DNA from: Homalodisca vitripennis
Taxonomy: Eukaryota > Arthropoda > Insecta > Hemiptera > Cicadellidae
DNA: 64,000 nt
Assembly (NCBI RefSeq): GCF_021130785.1
Contig: NC_060214.1
Span: 106,056,001 to 106,120,000, forward strand
Direction of reading: 5' to 3'
Position numbers and translations under genes: made by a program. Positions 1 through 11,257 of the stretch are shown here, one piece after another. How positions within the stretch are numbered: the first letter of the stretch is position 1; each line of letters begins with the position of its first letter. The notes below the pieces were generated by a model that saw nothing but the letters and a program-made list of their open reading frames with translations, did not search any database and was not told where the DNA came from.

Positions 1-82
1 ACAAAAGCACTTGCTTCGCTGGGAGTCGACCCGGATATCTCACTTTCTGGGTGAATGTGCTACCATTACACCACAGAGCCCT
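1..82 (-). repeat. tRNA-derived SINE head, cut by window edge
   Basis: Read on the minus strand, this starts GGGCTCTGTGGTGTAATGG, which contains an A-box-like motif, and continues to a B-box-like GGGTCGACTCCC. It then ends AGCGAAGCAAGTGCTTTTGT at the window edge. The boxes are the internal Pol III promoter of tRNAs. The 5' and 3' ends do not pair as an acceptor stem, so a SINE head fits better than a working tRNA. A second copy of the B-box and tail module lies at 54,133-54,182, which supports a repeat family. Confidence 0.6.
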
Positions 83-958
83 TACTTTTTCCGATTAAAT
101 TATTTTGTATTTGGCCGTATCTATCACATATGCGTTTAAATAAGCAAACTAAAATATGGTCGTAAGACCAAATATCTGTCATACGTCTTTTATTTACATT
201 AAGTTGTATAATTGCAATAGCCTTATTTTATATATATTGATATGTGACATAGTGATACATGTAGCATAATTAAATGAGCTATAGACTTGAAATTTGTTTG
301 CCCTGGTAACAGTCACTTGACAGTTTCAAAGATTGAATTTTAAAATACCCTAAAATATTACGATACCATTATTTTCAAACAAACAATCACGGAGATTGAC
401 AAGTACAAAAAAGTTTCAAAAATATCTGCTAAATGTACGTATACATGAAAAAAACCATAATCCACAGATCTCACAATTAATCTGAGAGTAGAAAAATCAA
501 CACATCTTTTTCGAAAATTTTGATTGTAAATCGATAGTTAGTGATGTAAGCACACCGCCTAATGGGGATGACAGCGAGCGGCGGATAAGCTGGGTTCAGC
601 GGATAAATACATGTCAGATGTGTGACATTTGTCACGTGACGTCAACTAGTTGGATATCACATATTCTATGCTTGCCTTACAGCTGGAACTCAAACATATT
701 AAACGATTCTAAAACATGGAAAAATCAGAGTGAAAAGTGTAGTATGAAACTTTAAACGCGTTATACGGATCACAATATAATGAAATTTAACATTTTTATA
801 TTTGACGTGATGGTAATATATTATATTCTTAGAAGCATTTTCTTATTATTAACCATTCTACTTGATATGAACTGAAATATATAAAACAACAATTAAAAAT
901 ATATAATTGAATATAACTTATAGTGTTTTATTAAAATTTTAGCCCCTTTTATTTACTT
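83..958. other. AT-rich non-coding stretch
   Basis: No reading frame of note and no recognisable repeat. The one compositional exception is a more GC-rich patch at about 545-650 that holds overlapping palindromes (separate entry). Confidence 0.5.
631..644. promoter_or_regulatory. Overlapping E-box and CRE palindromes
   Basis: CACGTG (633-638) overlaps a full TGACGTCA (637-644). Further GTCA/TGAC half sites lie just upstream at 613-632. CACGTG is a bHLH core and TGACGTCA is the CREB/ATF palindrome. No gene start is recognised nearby, so a regulatory role is only a possibility and chance occurrence is not excluded. Confidence 0.2.
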
Positions 959-1345
959 ACTTACTAAATAGTACACTACGCCACGTGTCGTATAACAGGC
1001 TTTGGTCTTATTTTATATACCATTTGAAGTATATAAGTATATTTCACTTCAAAACGCATACAGTTGTACCCATAAAAAATATTTACTCTGCTATTGTCTC
1101 GTTGCCATATGCTTTAACTATACGACCAATGTAAAAATATTCACTAACTCTCAGGCAAATCCTACTGAGATACAAACACCACCTTTGAACACAGTGTTCC
1201 TCATATAGAAATGAAGCTTCTTGCACAATTTCAATTCTATAGGTTAGTTCGTTTTCGTGATATCGTGCGGAGAAACATGCAACTAGACCAATAGGCATAC
1301 TGATATACAGACTAACACACAGACAGACAGGCAGTCAGATATAAA
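959..1345 (+). repeat. Dispersed repeat R2, fullest copy with tail
   Basis: It begins with a block around CGCCACGTGTCGTATAACAG and GGCTTTGG, contains CTCATATAGAAATGAAGCTT, and ends in a CAGACAGACAGGCAGTCAGA tail. The same order of blocks recurs at 33,660-34,000, and partly at 17,540-17,865 and 52,740-52,890, at different divergence. That pattern shows an interspersed repeat. No coding capacity or clear terminal repeats are visible, so its class is unknown. Confidence 0.6.
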
Positions 1346-2129
1346 AGGTCGAGTGCTAGGCTACACCAATGCTCACAAAAAGTATTAATTCTTAAGCTAT
1401 CCCCATTTATAAAAAATCCCATTTAAAAAAAAAACATGTTCCTTTTTATAAGCTAAATAAAACAAAATGTTAATGTTATAAATGTTTTTTATTACATTAA
1501 TTAGTTCAATTAAATGTGGTACATCATAAGATAAACCATTAATTTATGATATATTACATGAAATAATGCAAAAACAATCTTTTGGACCGTTTATCGTTTG
1601 TTTCATTTCAGGAGAATGGATAGCAAGAGGTCGATATGATAGTCAAAATTATATTATTAGCATTCAGGTAAATTTGTGTTTACAAGACGAAAATGTGTCC
1701 CATTATATATGAAAGTGAATTATTGATTAAAAAAAGGTAGGAGTACGCCTTGCTTCGTTCAGTTTGCCTGTAATGTAATATGCAGATTGTAAAATGTGTT
1801 TATATTTAGTTACAACTTTATATTTTAACTTTTCAAAAACTGTTACCAATAAGAAAAGCAACCTTTAACTCAATATCTAAAGGAAACCATATAAATATAT
1901 GAATGAAACAAAACTTTGATCGTTAACTCCATTGATAATAGGCATTGACACTTAACAATTCAATTAGCCACTATTTAAAGGAAATTACAATGCGACATGC
2001 GTAATAATGAGTTATAATAATAATAATAATAATAAGTATCGCAGCATTATTGGACTTTTCGGTCATTCGTTTTTTACGTAAGTTTCAGTTTAAAGTAAAT
2101 TGTAATTGAGAAGAAAAAGTATTTCTACT
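1346..2129. other. AT-rich non-coding stretch with short (ATA)n
   Basis: Nothing recognisable apart from a short ATA trinucleotide tract at about 2011-2034. Confidence 0.5.
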
Positions 2130-2131
2130 TA

Positions 2132-2184
<53 letters not shown>
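2130..2184. repeat. (TA)n microsatellite
   Basis: An almost pure TA dinucleotide run that directly abuts the short interspersed element starting at 2185. Confidence 0.9.
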
Positions 2185-2187
<3 letters not shown>

Positions 2188-2665
2188 GAATGTTTGCTGG
2201 TTTGTCCTTTATGGAATCGTGAACCATTTGAGCGATGATTATGAAAATGTGTATGTATATGTATTTTTCTACGGAGAAGGTTTATGCGCTACGCCCATTA
2301 TTGTAACTAGCCACCATGTAGCACTGCAAAAGATCAAAGTTTTCAAAGCGCCTGCACAATTTAAACTGCAATTACTAAACAATTACGTGTATTAAATAGT
2401 CAAACACCAATTGAAGGTGATAAGTTATTATATATATTTGTCTTTAAGATACATTTCTCGTTGAACTTAAAGCTTGAGTGTTAGGCCGCTTTATAATAAA
2501 GTACATGTATTATAAACATACACTTTTGTCAGATTTTCTTGATCGTTGCAACAAGACAAACTCAACATTGGCATTGGAATTATATTCACTTAAACCAGAA
2601 GTGCACATACAGGGACGAAGCTTACGAAAGGCTTGCGAAGCCGCGGGAAACAGCTAGTTATATAT
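2185..2665 (+). mobile_element. Short non-autonomous element beside (TA)n
   Basis: A unit more GC-rich than its surroundings that begins right after the (TA)n run with AATGAATGTTTGCTGGTTTG and ends AGCCGCGGGAAACAGCTAGT followed by TATATATA. A GCGGGAAACAGCTAGT-type end next to TA-rich DNA is, to my knowledge, common in short non-autonomous repeats of arthropods. No terminal inverted repeat was found and the class (Helitron-like, SINE-like or other) is not decided. A 69-codon open frame starting at 2186 is probably incidental. Confidence 0.5.
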
Positions 2666-2719
2666 AACAAAATACGCATAAAAAATAACACACGGAAGAA
2701 AGGACATACAAAACTCAAC

Positions 2720-4735
2720 CATTAATAGTTACAAATTCAACATGGGATACAACAGAGTGTTCGCCTTTCATTCCTACCTCACTTCTTTTATAGAACTCTC
2801 TTCAGAGAGACTCGCAGATTGTAATTGCAGTCTTTACAGTGGACCTCCAGTGGCATGTTTTACTTCCTCCTCACCACCTCTTACCTTCTATCCCCCACTG
2901 CAACAATCTTCACTCCCGTGTCATACACAAAGCACAGCTTTCTGCTATCTTTACTACATGTATTTATCTTTACTACTGTTTGTTATGAACTACCATTTAT
3001 TCATCAATATACATTTTTTATATCAATAATATTCTTACTGTTTAAAACGTTTTGAAAGTCAAAACATTTTAAATTCAAACTGATACTCTGATATTGTCGG
3101 TTAATTTCATATAACTAATTACGCAATATACATCATATTATACTTTGCTACTATTCGATTTTATTACTTTGTTAAATAAACATTCAAAGTGATTAGCTAA
3201 ACCTATAGGGCAGTGGGTGTGTTAACTAAACGATTCGGCACCATGCTAATAGCAGATAAAGCAAACACAGTTAATGTTTACTTAGTTAAAACAGTAATTG
3301 GTCTGAGAAGTAGCAAAGAGATATTTCCTTTTCATTATATTGTGTTTAACAATAACCTTTCAAGATTTTATACGAAAGTACGTGTATCTCTAGGAAGGTA
3401 ATTACATATTCATCCATAAATATATGTTGTATAATCTAGAAGAGGATCATAATGGAATAGTTATGTAACAGCGCTTTATAAAACTACTTATGGTAACGAT
3501 AATAGTTCATAAATATGGCTGTATGAGTTATAATTCGGTGTAAAATGTTATATACATTTTTGGATACATCTCATATTATATATCATCATATATAAAAAAT
3601 GTACACTACATTATAATTTGCTACTATTGTATTCTATTGGTATGTTAAATAAACATTCATAGTGTTGAGCTTCATTGCAGTGGTGATCTTGGGTAAGTGA
3701 TAAGAATGGTAAAGGAACTGCACGGATAGAACCTTACATAATAATATATAGAGCGAACAAAATTACAATTTATTTAGGTTACAGAAGTAATTAGTAAGAA
3801 CAGTAGCAGACAGATCTTTTCTTTCCATTGCATTTTGGTTTACTAACCGTTCAGATGGTATTTGTAGAATACTGCGTATTCCTTCATCTAAGGTTTCAAT
3901 GGCTGATATTGATATTACCTTGCTAGTCACAGTTTAGGTTTTAATATCAATCAGAAGTTGACCCTAACGTCCATTAGAGTAGTTTATAATATGTATTTAG
4001 AAAATCGTTAACTCTGAAAGCACTAGGAAAACATTTTCATCGACGTACATGTATTGAGTTAGTATCAAACCGAAGTATCCAATGATGATGAACATTATAT
4101 TATGTATTTTCATCTACAAAACAATAGATTAAAATTTTTTAGTTTATTAACATTAAAGATTTGTGTTAACTCCTGGCGATCTTATGAGAGTTTTAAGAAA
4201 TCTGGCAGAGATTTACCAAGGCTCTCTCCAGAGATGAGAAAGAGAAATCTCTTGCATACAGCAACTCAAAATTTGCACCTCTTCCTTTTTGTATAACGAA
4301 CTGATTGCTTGATTATTTCCTCAAACTTTACGATGTAGACCTTGACCTGATATCCATAGTTTTGATTTTTATGAGTTTTTCGATAAGTCTCTTCGATGTG
4401 AACCTGTCAGATATAAAGCCTCCTTTTAATAAAAGTTTTATTATAATCTTATTATACCTTTTTTCTAATCTTCAAAAGCTTTCACAAATTACTAATGAAC
4501 GGTTTTTTTATGAATGTTCTGTCAAAAAATTCATCTCCTCTGTTAAAACACTCAATTTTTGCGTTACTCACAGATGTAATTAAAGGATTTGCGTGAATTG
4601 CACCTTCAGCACCACTCTACTCGGTCTGCACTTAACACCCTCTCTTTAATCTTCCCCTAACATAAGCTAATTAGCGTACAGGAATTAACATTCTATATCC
4701 TGGTAACTTTCTAATTTGGTAAATAAGTAAAATTT
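2720..4735 (+). repeat. DR1 dispersed repeat, copy 1
   Basis: Recognised by ordered blocks shared with other copies. Block A (about 2720-2850) has the run AACAGAGTGTTCGCCTTTCA and GAGAGACTCGCAGAT. A TTCATCAATAT block follows near 2999. Next comes a GCTAATAGCAGATAAAGCAA block near 3245, then block B (about 4205-4300, CTCTCCAGAGATGAGAAAGA, CTTGATTAC-like), and block C (about 4570-4735, AGATGTAATTAAAGGATT). The same order occurs at 7.98-9.7 kb and 15.4-17.5 kb. It has no convincing protein and its class is unknown. Confidence 0.65.
3125..4000 (+). repeat. Diverged internal tandem duplication, period ~473 bp
   Basis: The segment with TTTGCTACTATT and GTTAAATAAACATTCA (about 3144-3190) is repeated at about 3617-3663. 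The following segment with AAAGCAAACACAGTTAATG is echoed as GAGCGAACAAAATTACAATT near 3752. Both lie within DR1 copy 1; the other DR1 copies carry the segment once, except for the separate 126-bp duplication at 15,985. Confidence 0.5.
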
Positions 4736-5234
4736 TTATTACTTGTGCAAATAATAATATTATTATTGTATAATAATATGAATATTTTATATATTTATCC
4801 AACAAAAATATATATAAAAAAATACTACAATAATTCAAATTTAAAAAATAAAAATGCTGTACAAATTTAAAATTGTACTTAAAATTTTGCCAATGTTTAA
4901 TATTTATACGTTCAAATTTGGTTTTCAGGTTAAGATACTTGATAAGCATGAGTAAGTATAAACAATATTAAATTTATACAATAATAACTAACTACAACGC
5001 TATCTGTCATATAAACTATGATTTTTGTTTACTTCTACAAGAAATGGGTATTGTTATTGTATACAATAGCTTATTATGTAGGATATTACAATATACTTTG
5101 TAATAATAAATTAACTATACAATAAATTATTCTAAATATGTGTTTTTATGTATTAAATACTAAAGGGTGTTATTTGAAGTTTGATTCTATAACTTATAAT
5201 TTTTAATGTAACAGTAATTATGTCTTTGATCATC
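4736..5234. other. Very AT-rich stretch
   Basis: Between two DR1 pieces. It contains short palindromes such as ATTGTATACAAT near 5057 but no recognisable feature. Confidence 0.5.
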
Positions 5235-5955
5235 AATTTTTTTTTTCTTTTACATATTGGGACTATCTGATGTAGACACTTCCCCTTTCATTTTCCAGGT
5301 ATATGGAGCTAGTAGTTTAAAGAATATCTCATGTAATTAATATTATAATATATAGTTCTCAAATAAATGGAATTATAGAAATCAATTAAATGTTTGAGAT
5401 TATTTTACAACTCCTGGAAATGTTACAAAATAAAAAATCTGTCAGATAACTGTCAAGACATTCTCTAGAAATGATAAAGAGCAATCGCTTTAACGAGGCA
5501 ATCCTCTAAACATCAACACAACACTAACTTTGCACTTCTCCATCTTAGTAAAACGGACTAATTGCTTGATTACTTTCACTAATAAACTAATTGATGATCT
5601 GAAACATCTATAAACAAAACCTTCGTGATTAATCGATGAGGTATACCATCTTGATCGTACCCTTGAAATTTTATTTGAAGCGATTGCTAAAACTGCCCTA
5701 TTATTATTCGCTGGGAAGTTTTAAGGACAGCCTTCTAAATACAATAAGCTGTCCACAAGTAGCCCAACGCAAATATAATTAAAGGATTGTCATAAAATGC
5801 ACCTTCAAACACTGCTCTATTCAGGCTGTTCTCAAAATATATCTTTAATTTTTCAGTAACATAATATTAGCACAAAAGAATTATATTTTTATAGTTAGCA
5901 ATTATATAAGTTGGTAGGTAAATGGGAAGGGAATAGTACCCCGTTTACTTAAAAG
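5235..5955 (+). repeat. DR1 fragment (blocks pre-B, B and C)
   Basis: It carries CTGATGTAGACACTTCCCCT near 5270 (partner CTGATGTAGACTCTTCTTCC near 13,740), block B at about 5457-5575 and block C at about 5775-5930. This duplicates the 3' half of DR1 only about 0.7 kb downstream of copy 1. Confidence 0.6.
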
Positions 5956-6535
5956 TAAATACAGAAATTCTATTTATAAACAAAAAACATTAATAAGTAT
6001 ATTGTTTGAATGTTTAATGATAACGATCCTATAAACAATTGTATTTGTGTTCAATTGAGTGTAATAGTTTAGATAGAGTCACAAAATATATAAATATTTC
6101 CAAGTAACAGTAATATTACTATATAAAAATATAAAACAGGTATACAATTCCGTTGAACCATGTTTTTTGTTTACTGTTCTTGTAATGTGTATTGCTTTTC
6201 TTAATAAGTAATTAAGTATTACTTATCGTTTTCTTTTGAAACATAAAATATCACTCCTTAGTGTATACATATGTATATAATAAATATAAATTTAAATCCC
6301 ATAGTTTATCAGGGACCTTCTGTGTAGGCTACTTACTAATTTACAAAAATGTACATTTAACCGGTATACGTAACAATTGTTTAAATATAGTAATAATCAA
6401 TTATTTATATTATTATAAACAATTAAAACTAAAGGTGTTAAACTAAATGGTATGAGGTATTTACTATTAACATAAACACAATTATTTCTGTTATAAAGAT
6501 CTGCACGTAGTGTGAAATATGTTCACTCAATATTT
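5956..6535. other. AT-rich non-coding stretch
   Basis: No reading frame or repeat that I recognise. Confidence 0.4.
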
Positions 6536-6765
6536 ATTTCCGCCAGATATAAGTGATGAATTAAAGAAAAAAGAGACGATATTGTTTTAGTATCTGAGAG
6601 GAACACTGGGAGCTAGGGAACTTTCGCAGGTGTTCCAATAGAACACTTCACAGATAATGCTATACGCGTGTTCCTCTCTCCTTCACCTCCCTCTGTCCAT
6701 GTCCGCGCCATAAGTACACCATTATCGTACAATCAATCGAGTACACTTCCAAATATTGTAACATT
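6536..6765 (+). repeat. Repeat block with inverted partner at 55.8-56.0 kb
   Basis: This stretch (for example AACTTTCGCAGGTGTTCCAA and TTCACCTCCCTCTGTCCATG) is found as its reverse complement at about 55,787-56,015. In both places it lies upstream of DR1 block A, so it is probably the upstream part of the DR1 unit. At 6.5-8.0 kb the two parts are separated by the LINE tail; in the inverted copy they are close together. Confidence 0.65.
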
Positions 6766-7017
6766 GCATACAGTTTACTTAATGAGATATACATCGTATA
6801 AAAGGTTTACAGAAGACACCTCCTTTGATACTTAACACGTAAATACGTTTATTTATATGAACTCCAGAAAGAACTTATGATACTGTACATAACGTACAAA
6901 ATCATTGCTGTAATCACGTTTATAATATTCCAGAATTCAAATCTTTAAACTAAAGTATAGAGCGATTGTTATTATTTTTATTTCAGAAAATTAATAGCCA
7001 ATAAAGGGACCATAAAT

Positions 7018-7640
7018 GGCAAATAGCCAGAATCAACAATGTGACCGCTTGTTGGGTTCCTGGTCATGAGGGGATTCTTGGGAACGAAAGCGCTGATGCC
7101 CTGGCCAACCGGGGCTCAGCGAAAATTATGACGGGCCCTCAACCGTTCTGCGGTGTTCCAAGGTGTGAATCCTTTAGGGTTGTCTCGAAATGGATTCGCG
7201 CGGAGCATGAGAAAAGGTGGAGGTTGTATCCGGGCTTGAGAATGAGTAGAATGGTATTACAGTCACCTTCCTCCATGGATGTCTTCTCAGGTTTTGGTCT
7301 CATTACGGGGCATGGTCACCTGAGGAAGCATCTTCGCAGAGTCGGCATCCTTCAGGAGGATCCGCTCTGTAGAAGGTGTACTGAGCACGAGGAAACTGCT
7401 GAGCACCTGCTCTTTGATTGCCCCGCAATACCAAGGGAGCGGTATGCCATCTTTGGTAGTTTGGACAGAGGTGGTGAATTTTCCCAGGAGGACCTGATAG
7501 GTTGTTTTCGGCGGTTTGAGGAACTGGTGGCTGAAATTGTAGACTGGTGGGCCTCATTTTGTGTTTCCGGGGTGCGCAAAAAGCCCTTGAGGCTTAAGTG
7601 CATGGCAGTAGGCCGCCCCAAGGGAAAAAATGGCAAATAA
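7018..7640 (+). pseudogene. 5'-truncated LINE ORF2 tail: RNase H and CCHC-like finger
   Basis: An open frame of about 199 codons (7041-7640) encodes the end of a non-LTR retrotransposon ORF2. The N-terminus is the end of an RNase H domain, WVPGHEGILGNESADALA, with the conserved His and the last catalytic Asp. About residues 90-150 carry the usual C-terminal motif of RNase H-bearing insect LINEs (I/R1/Jockey-type): HLRRVGILQEDPLCRRCTEH followed by ETAEHLLFDCP, spaced C-x2-C-x8-H-x4-C. The endonuclease, reverse transcriptase and most of RNase H are missing, as expected from 5' truncation on insertion. No poly(A) tail is visible after the stop. The segment is clearly more GC-rich than its flanks and has no frameshift, which suggests a fairly young insertion. 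The ATG at 7041 is internal to the domain and is not a true start. It is not expected to be functional on its own. Confidence 0.85.
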
Positions 7641-7654
7641 CAATACAGCACGCA

Positions 7655-9735
7655 ATAACATTAGATTAGAAAGTCCTACTTTCCCAATAATTGCAACAGA
7701 CTGATTCTTGATCGTAATCTTGCTAAGAAAGCATTGATTATTAGTAGCATTGAAACAATTCTAATAAAAACCAATGATTTTAAAAACTCTGTTTATTACA
7801 TTATTGGTTGTGCGTAATTGGAAACATGTTTAGAGCAAGCCAATATTCATTAAAAGTGAGTTAAATTAGCCTGGAAAAAATACGTTCATTGATTAACTGT
7901 CATTGTTGAAATCAACTATCCTGTACTAAATTTAAATACAGTTTAACAATGAATTTAGTACAATACGGATCGGTCACACAGAAACATAGTCATTGACAAG
8001 TTACAAATTCAACTTGGGATAGAATAGAGTGTTCGCCTTTCACTCTTACCTCACTTTCCTCTACAGACCTTCCCTTGAGAGAGACTCGCAGATCGTAATT
8101 ACTGGCTTAACCGTGACCCCCTGTGGCCGGGTTTACTTCCTCCTCACCGCCTCTCCACCATTGCACAATCTTTACTCCTATGTCGTACTTAAAGCACTTC
8201 TTTCAGTCAGATTTATTTTGGCACTGTTCATTATGAACTATGATATTCATCAATAGCATTTCTATACATCGAAAATACCCACAATGTATTTCATGTTTTT
8301 TTATTATTTTTTTTTTATTCAAAGCACCTTGATTTCTAATTTTATAACGGATGATCTAATGTTGTGGTTTACCAATTTACACGATCTTATAAAGTATCAT
8401 ACTTTAATACAGTTGTATTTTACTATTATGTTAAAATCCGTTGCTATAATGAGCAAAAATTATGAGCTCCAGGACAAAATTAAAATGTTGGTGATTAAGA
8501 TCGTAAATTTAGGAAGGATAGTGGTGCTACCACACCATTAGAAGTAGTGCCGTGCCATGGTAATAGCGACTAGAGAAAACAGTCAATGTTTAAACAGGTT
8601 AATGCCGTAGTTGGTGACGTCATAGACAAGTGCATCCTTTCTATTGCATTGTATTGAACAATGCTTTTACAACCCACTGTAATTGGGAGGCTCTGCATAA
8701 AATGACGTGTACATTTTGAAACATTATTATTATTATTTCCTTTACCTTAAGATATATATTTAGCACTAAAATTATAAATTTTGACACCAAAACAGAAATT
8801 AATATAATATAAAAATTGGCCCGTATAAAACATATATGTAGGCAATATATAACAGTACTTTTGGAAACGTAACAGTTCCCAAAGAAAGTCCCATTAAAGT
8901 TAGAATTTAGTAAAAATTTAATTTAATAAATATATCGTTTAAGTTCGTTTAGTTAACTGTATGATGTTTCGTACTAATACGGCAAATCATATCTTATCAT
9001 ACATTCACAAATTGTTATATCATGATGATTAGTTAAATATGGGAATGTCTGCTGAATGTGATTAGCTACAAATATAGTTTATTGCTTTATTAAAGGGGTT
9101 TGAATGGCTTATATATAGATTACCTTGCTACTAATGATTGTGGCTCATAAGTCAGAGGTTGGTCCTAATTATTAATGTCAGTATATATTAGGTATTCAAA
9201 AAACACGTCACTCTGGAATAATCAGGGAAACTTTTCTTATGTATTTTCTTTATGTATTGGTATAAAGTTGTATTTACTTTAAATTGCCTAAAATTATTCT
9301 AGGATGATGAATAAGAACTCATATAATAAGAAATTCATATTTAAAAAATATTCGGTTTATTTTTTTACTTCTAGCTGTGTAATGCAATTCAAAAGTCATT
9401 TGCCAGGGAATTTTCAGGACATTCTCCAGAAATGAGAAAGAGCATTCTCTAACGAGGCTAGCCTATAAACAGCGACACAAACTTTGCACTTCTCCGTCTT
9501 AGTAAAAGGGACTGCTTGATTACAGTCTCACACTGTAATTTTTTCATTCTGCTCCGAATCCCTTCGTTTTTTAGTTTAATTAGTATTAAAATATGTCTCC
9601 TCGCTATTAAGGAATTTTCACAAGTATATGTCCACTGTAGAGAAATCAATTACAGCTCTGTAAATTAAATTAATTAACGAAAGCTTCACTAACGCTAATG
9701 TAATAATTATTGCAAATGGTGGAATAAATCGGCTA
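7655..9735 (+). repeat. DR1 copy 2, first part of segmental duplication A
   Basis: Matches 15,115-17,110 in order. Shared runs include GACTGATTCTTGATCGTAAT (7699), TGAGTTAAATTAG (7857), block A (about 8005-8115), TTCATCAATA (8237), the GCCGTGCCATGGTAATAGCG block (8550), and block B (about 9415-9540, ACATTCTCCAGAAATGAGAA). It also matches copy 1 at 2.7-4.7 kb less well. No credible protein is encoded. Confidence 0.7.
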
Positions 9736-10985
9736 TAGACTTGGAGGTAACGCTTTCGTCGTGCTAAATACAATTTTATTATTGAATTAACATTCATTAA
9801 CTACGTTATTCTAAGCGACAATGTACATAAGTTGATAGCCGTATCGTTAGCTTGTACATACTATAATGTAGTCTAAAGTACAATATACCAGTATCATTTA
9901 AAAAACTAAAAATCCAAATGGTTTAACAATTGAAATGATATGTCATTAATCATGTTCCAGTATATGATTTATTTAAAATAATTTTAATGACCTTACCAAT
10001 TTTTTTATTAGTAATTTAAAATTCCTAATCCGACAGAGAACCATGTAAATTGTAACTTATAGCGTGAAGTTTTTACTTTGAACATAGCAGAATGTAGGCT
10101 ATATCAAAATCTTCGGAACTTCACTTTAGAAGAAAGATTGTGTATAGATTGGAGCAACAGAACCAAGTGGAGACAATTCTTTATTTGCCACGAGAGATTG
10201 ATGTGGAACTTGTCTCGACAATTTTTATTGCACAGTCTACGGCAACTACGACATGAGAAAATGTTATAACTGTACAATTCTTTTCGGTTGGTGATCATAA
10301 TGACTAGCTGAGTAGATAGATAACTCATTTGAAAACTGGAATTCAACGGCAACATTAGCTACTGTTGTAGCTTGTATAAGACACAATAATTCAAATTTCG
10401 AACATCTTAGTTTGACTCTAAACAAAACATTCTCCTAATTCGTGACACAGGAAGAAAATTATGGTTTCTTTTTTGGTAATATATTAGGTTGTGTTTCAAT
10501 TAATTCTGACAGTATTAGTTTTGGATATAATAGGAACGAGATTCGAATTCATTCAAGATTACAGCATGTATTAATCACGTATGTAGCAGGGCTTGTTAAG
10601 GATTCGAGGAAATTTATTGGTTACGTTTAAGTAATAAGTAAAGGTTCAGTACTTTGTCCCTTTTGCACAAAAGTATAACGTATTACATGCTCCATTTGTA
10701 ACCATAAGGCAAGTCTAGACGAATGTAAGTAGAAAATCGATTTATGTAAAATCAATCTGGATTCAAATCTTGCAATAACTTAGCAAAATAGCTTTAAAGG
10801 CACACATAAAGCAACAGCGTACTATATAATATAGTGAATGATGGAAACGGAGAGGGATAAATAGGTACTTAAGGAATCTGACGAAGGAAAAGGACAGACT
10901 ATTACTGAAGTTTTTGATTATTGAAATAGACTATAATCGTTACATTGTATAATAATTTATTATTGATAGAACACATTAAAGCTGA
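9736..10985 (+). repeat. Segmental duplication A, second part (partner 19.75-22.08 kb)
   Basis: Homologous to 19,745-22,085. Shared stretches include CATACTATAATGTAGTCTAA (9858), AGAACCAAGTGGAGACAATT (10,160) followed by CTTTATTTGCCACGAGAGAT, ATTAGTTTTGGATATAATAG (10,514) and AAGGAATCTGACGAAGGAAA (10,871). Small open frames (10,078-10,269 and 10,442-10,630) are not conserved as open frames in the partner as far as I can see, so I do not call genes. Confidence 0.7.
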
Positions 10986-11011
10986 TTTAATACCTACGAA
11001 ATAGACTACCT

Positions 11012-11257
11012 GTGCAAGAATTCCAAGATCCATTAAAGATAACGTTTAACAATGCACCAATCTACATCACAGGCCGCTATGAATATCGAGCTACCCAATA
11101 CTACAGCTTGATGAGCTCTCAGGGTGGCGTTGAATTGTGCTTAATTATAGGTCCGCTCCAGAACACCGGTGAATGGCTAACACAGTGTCTCATTGCTGCT
11201 TTGACGGTCTTGTCGAGTCTCCGTAGCCTGAGAATTAATGCTGTATACAGGGAGTAG
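11012..11257 (+). other. GC-richer open segment, unrecognised
   Basis: A frame of about 81 codons, with composition clearly more balanced than the AT-rich DNA on either side. Its translation (starting MQEFQDPLKITFNNAPIY) matches no family I know, and there are no motifs, signal peptide or clear membrane segment. It begins just where the similarity between 9.74-10.98 kb and 19.75-22.08 kb ends. It may be a fragment of a mobile element or an isolated exon. The minus strand is interrupted by stops. A gene is not claimed. Confidence 0.25.

Noticed and set aside
7303..7651. Minus-strand frames opposite the RNase H segment
   Set aside because: The plus strand carries the conserved RNase H and CCHC-like motifs; the other strand is incidental.
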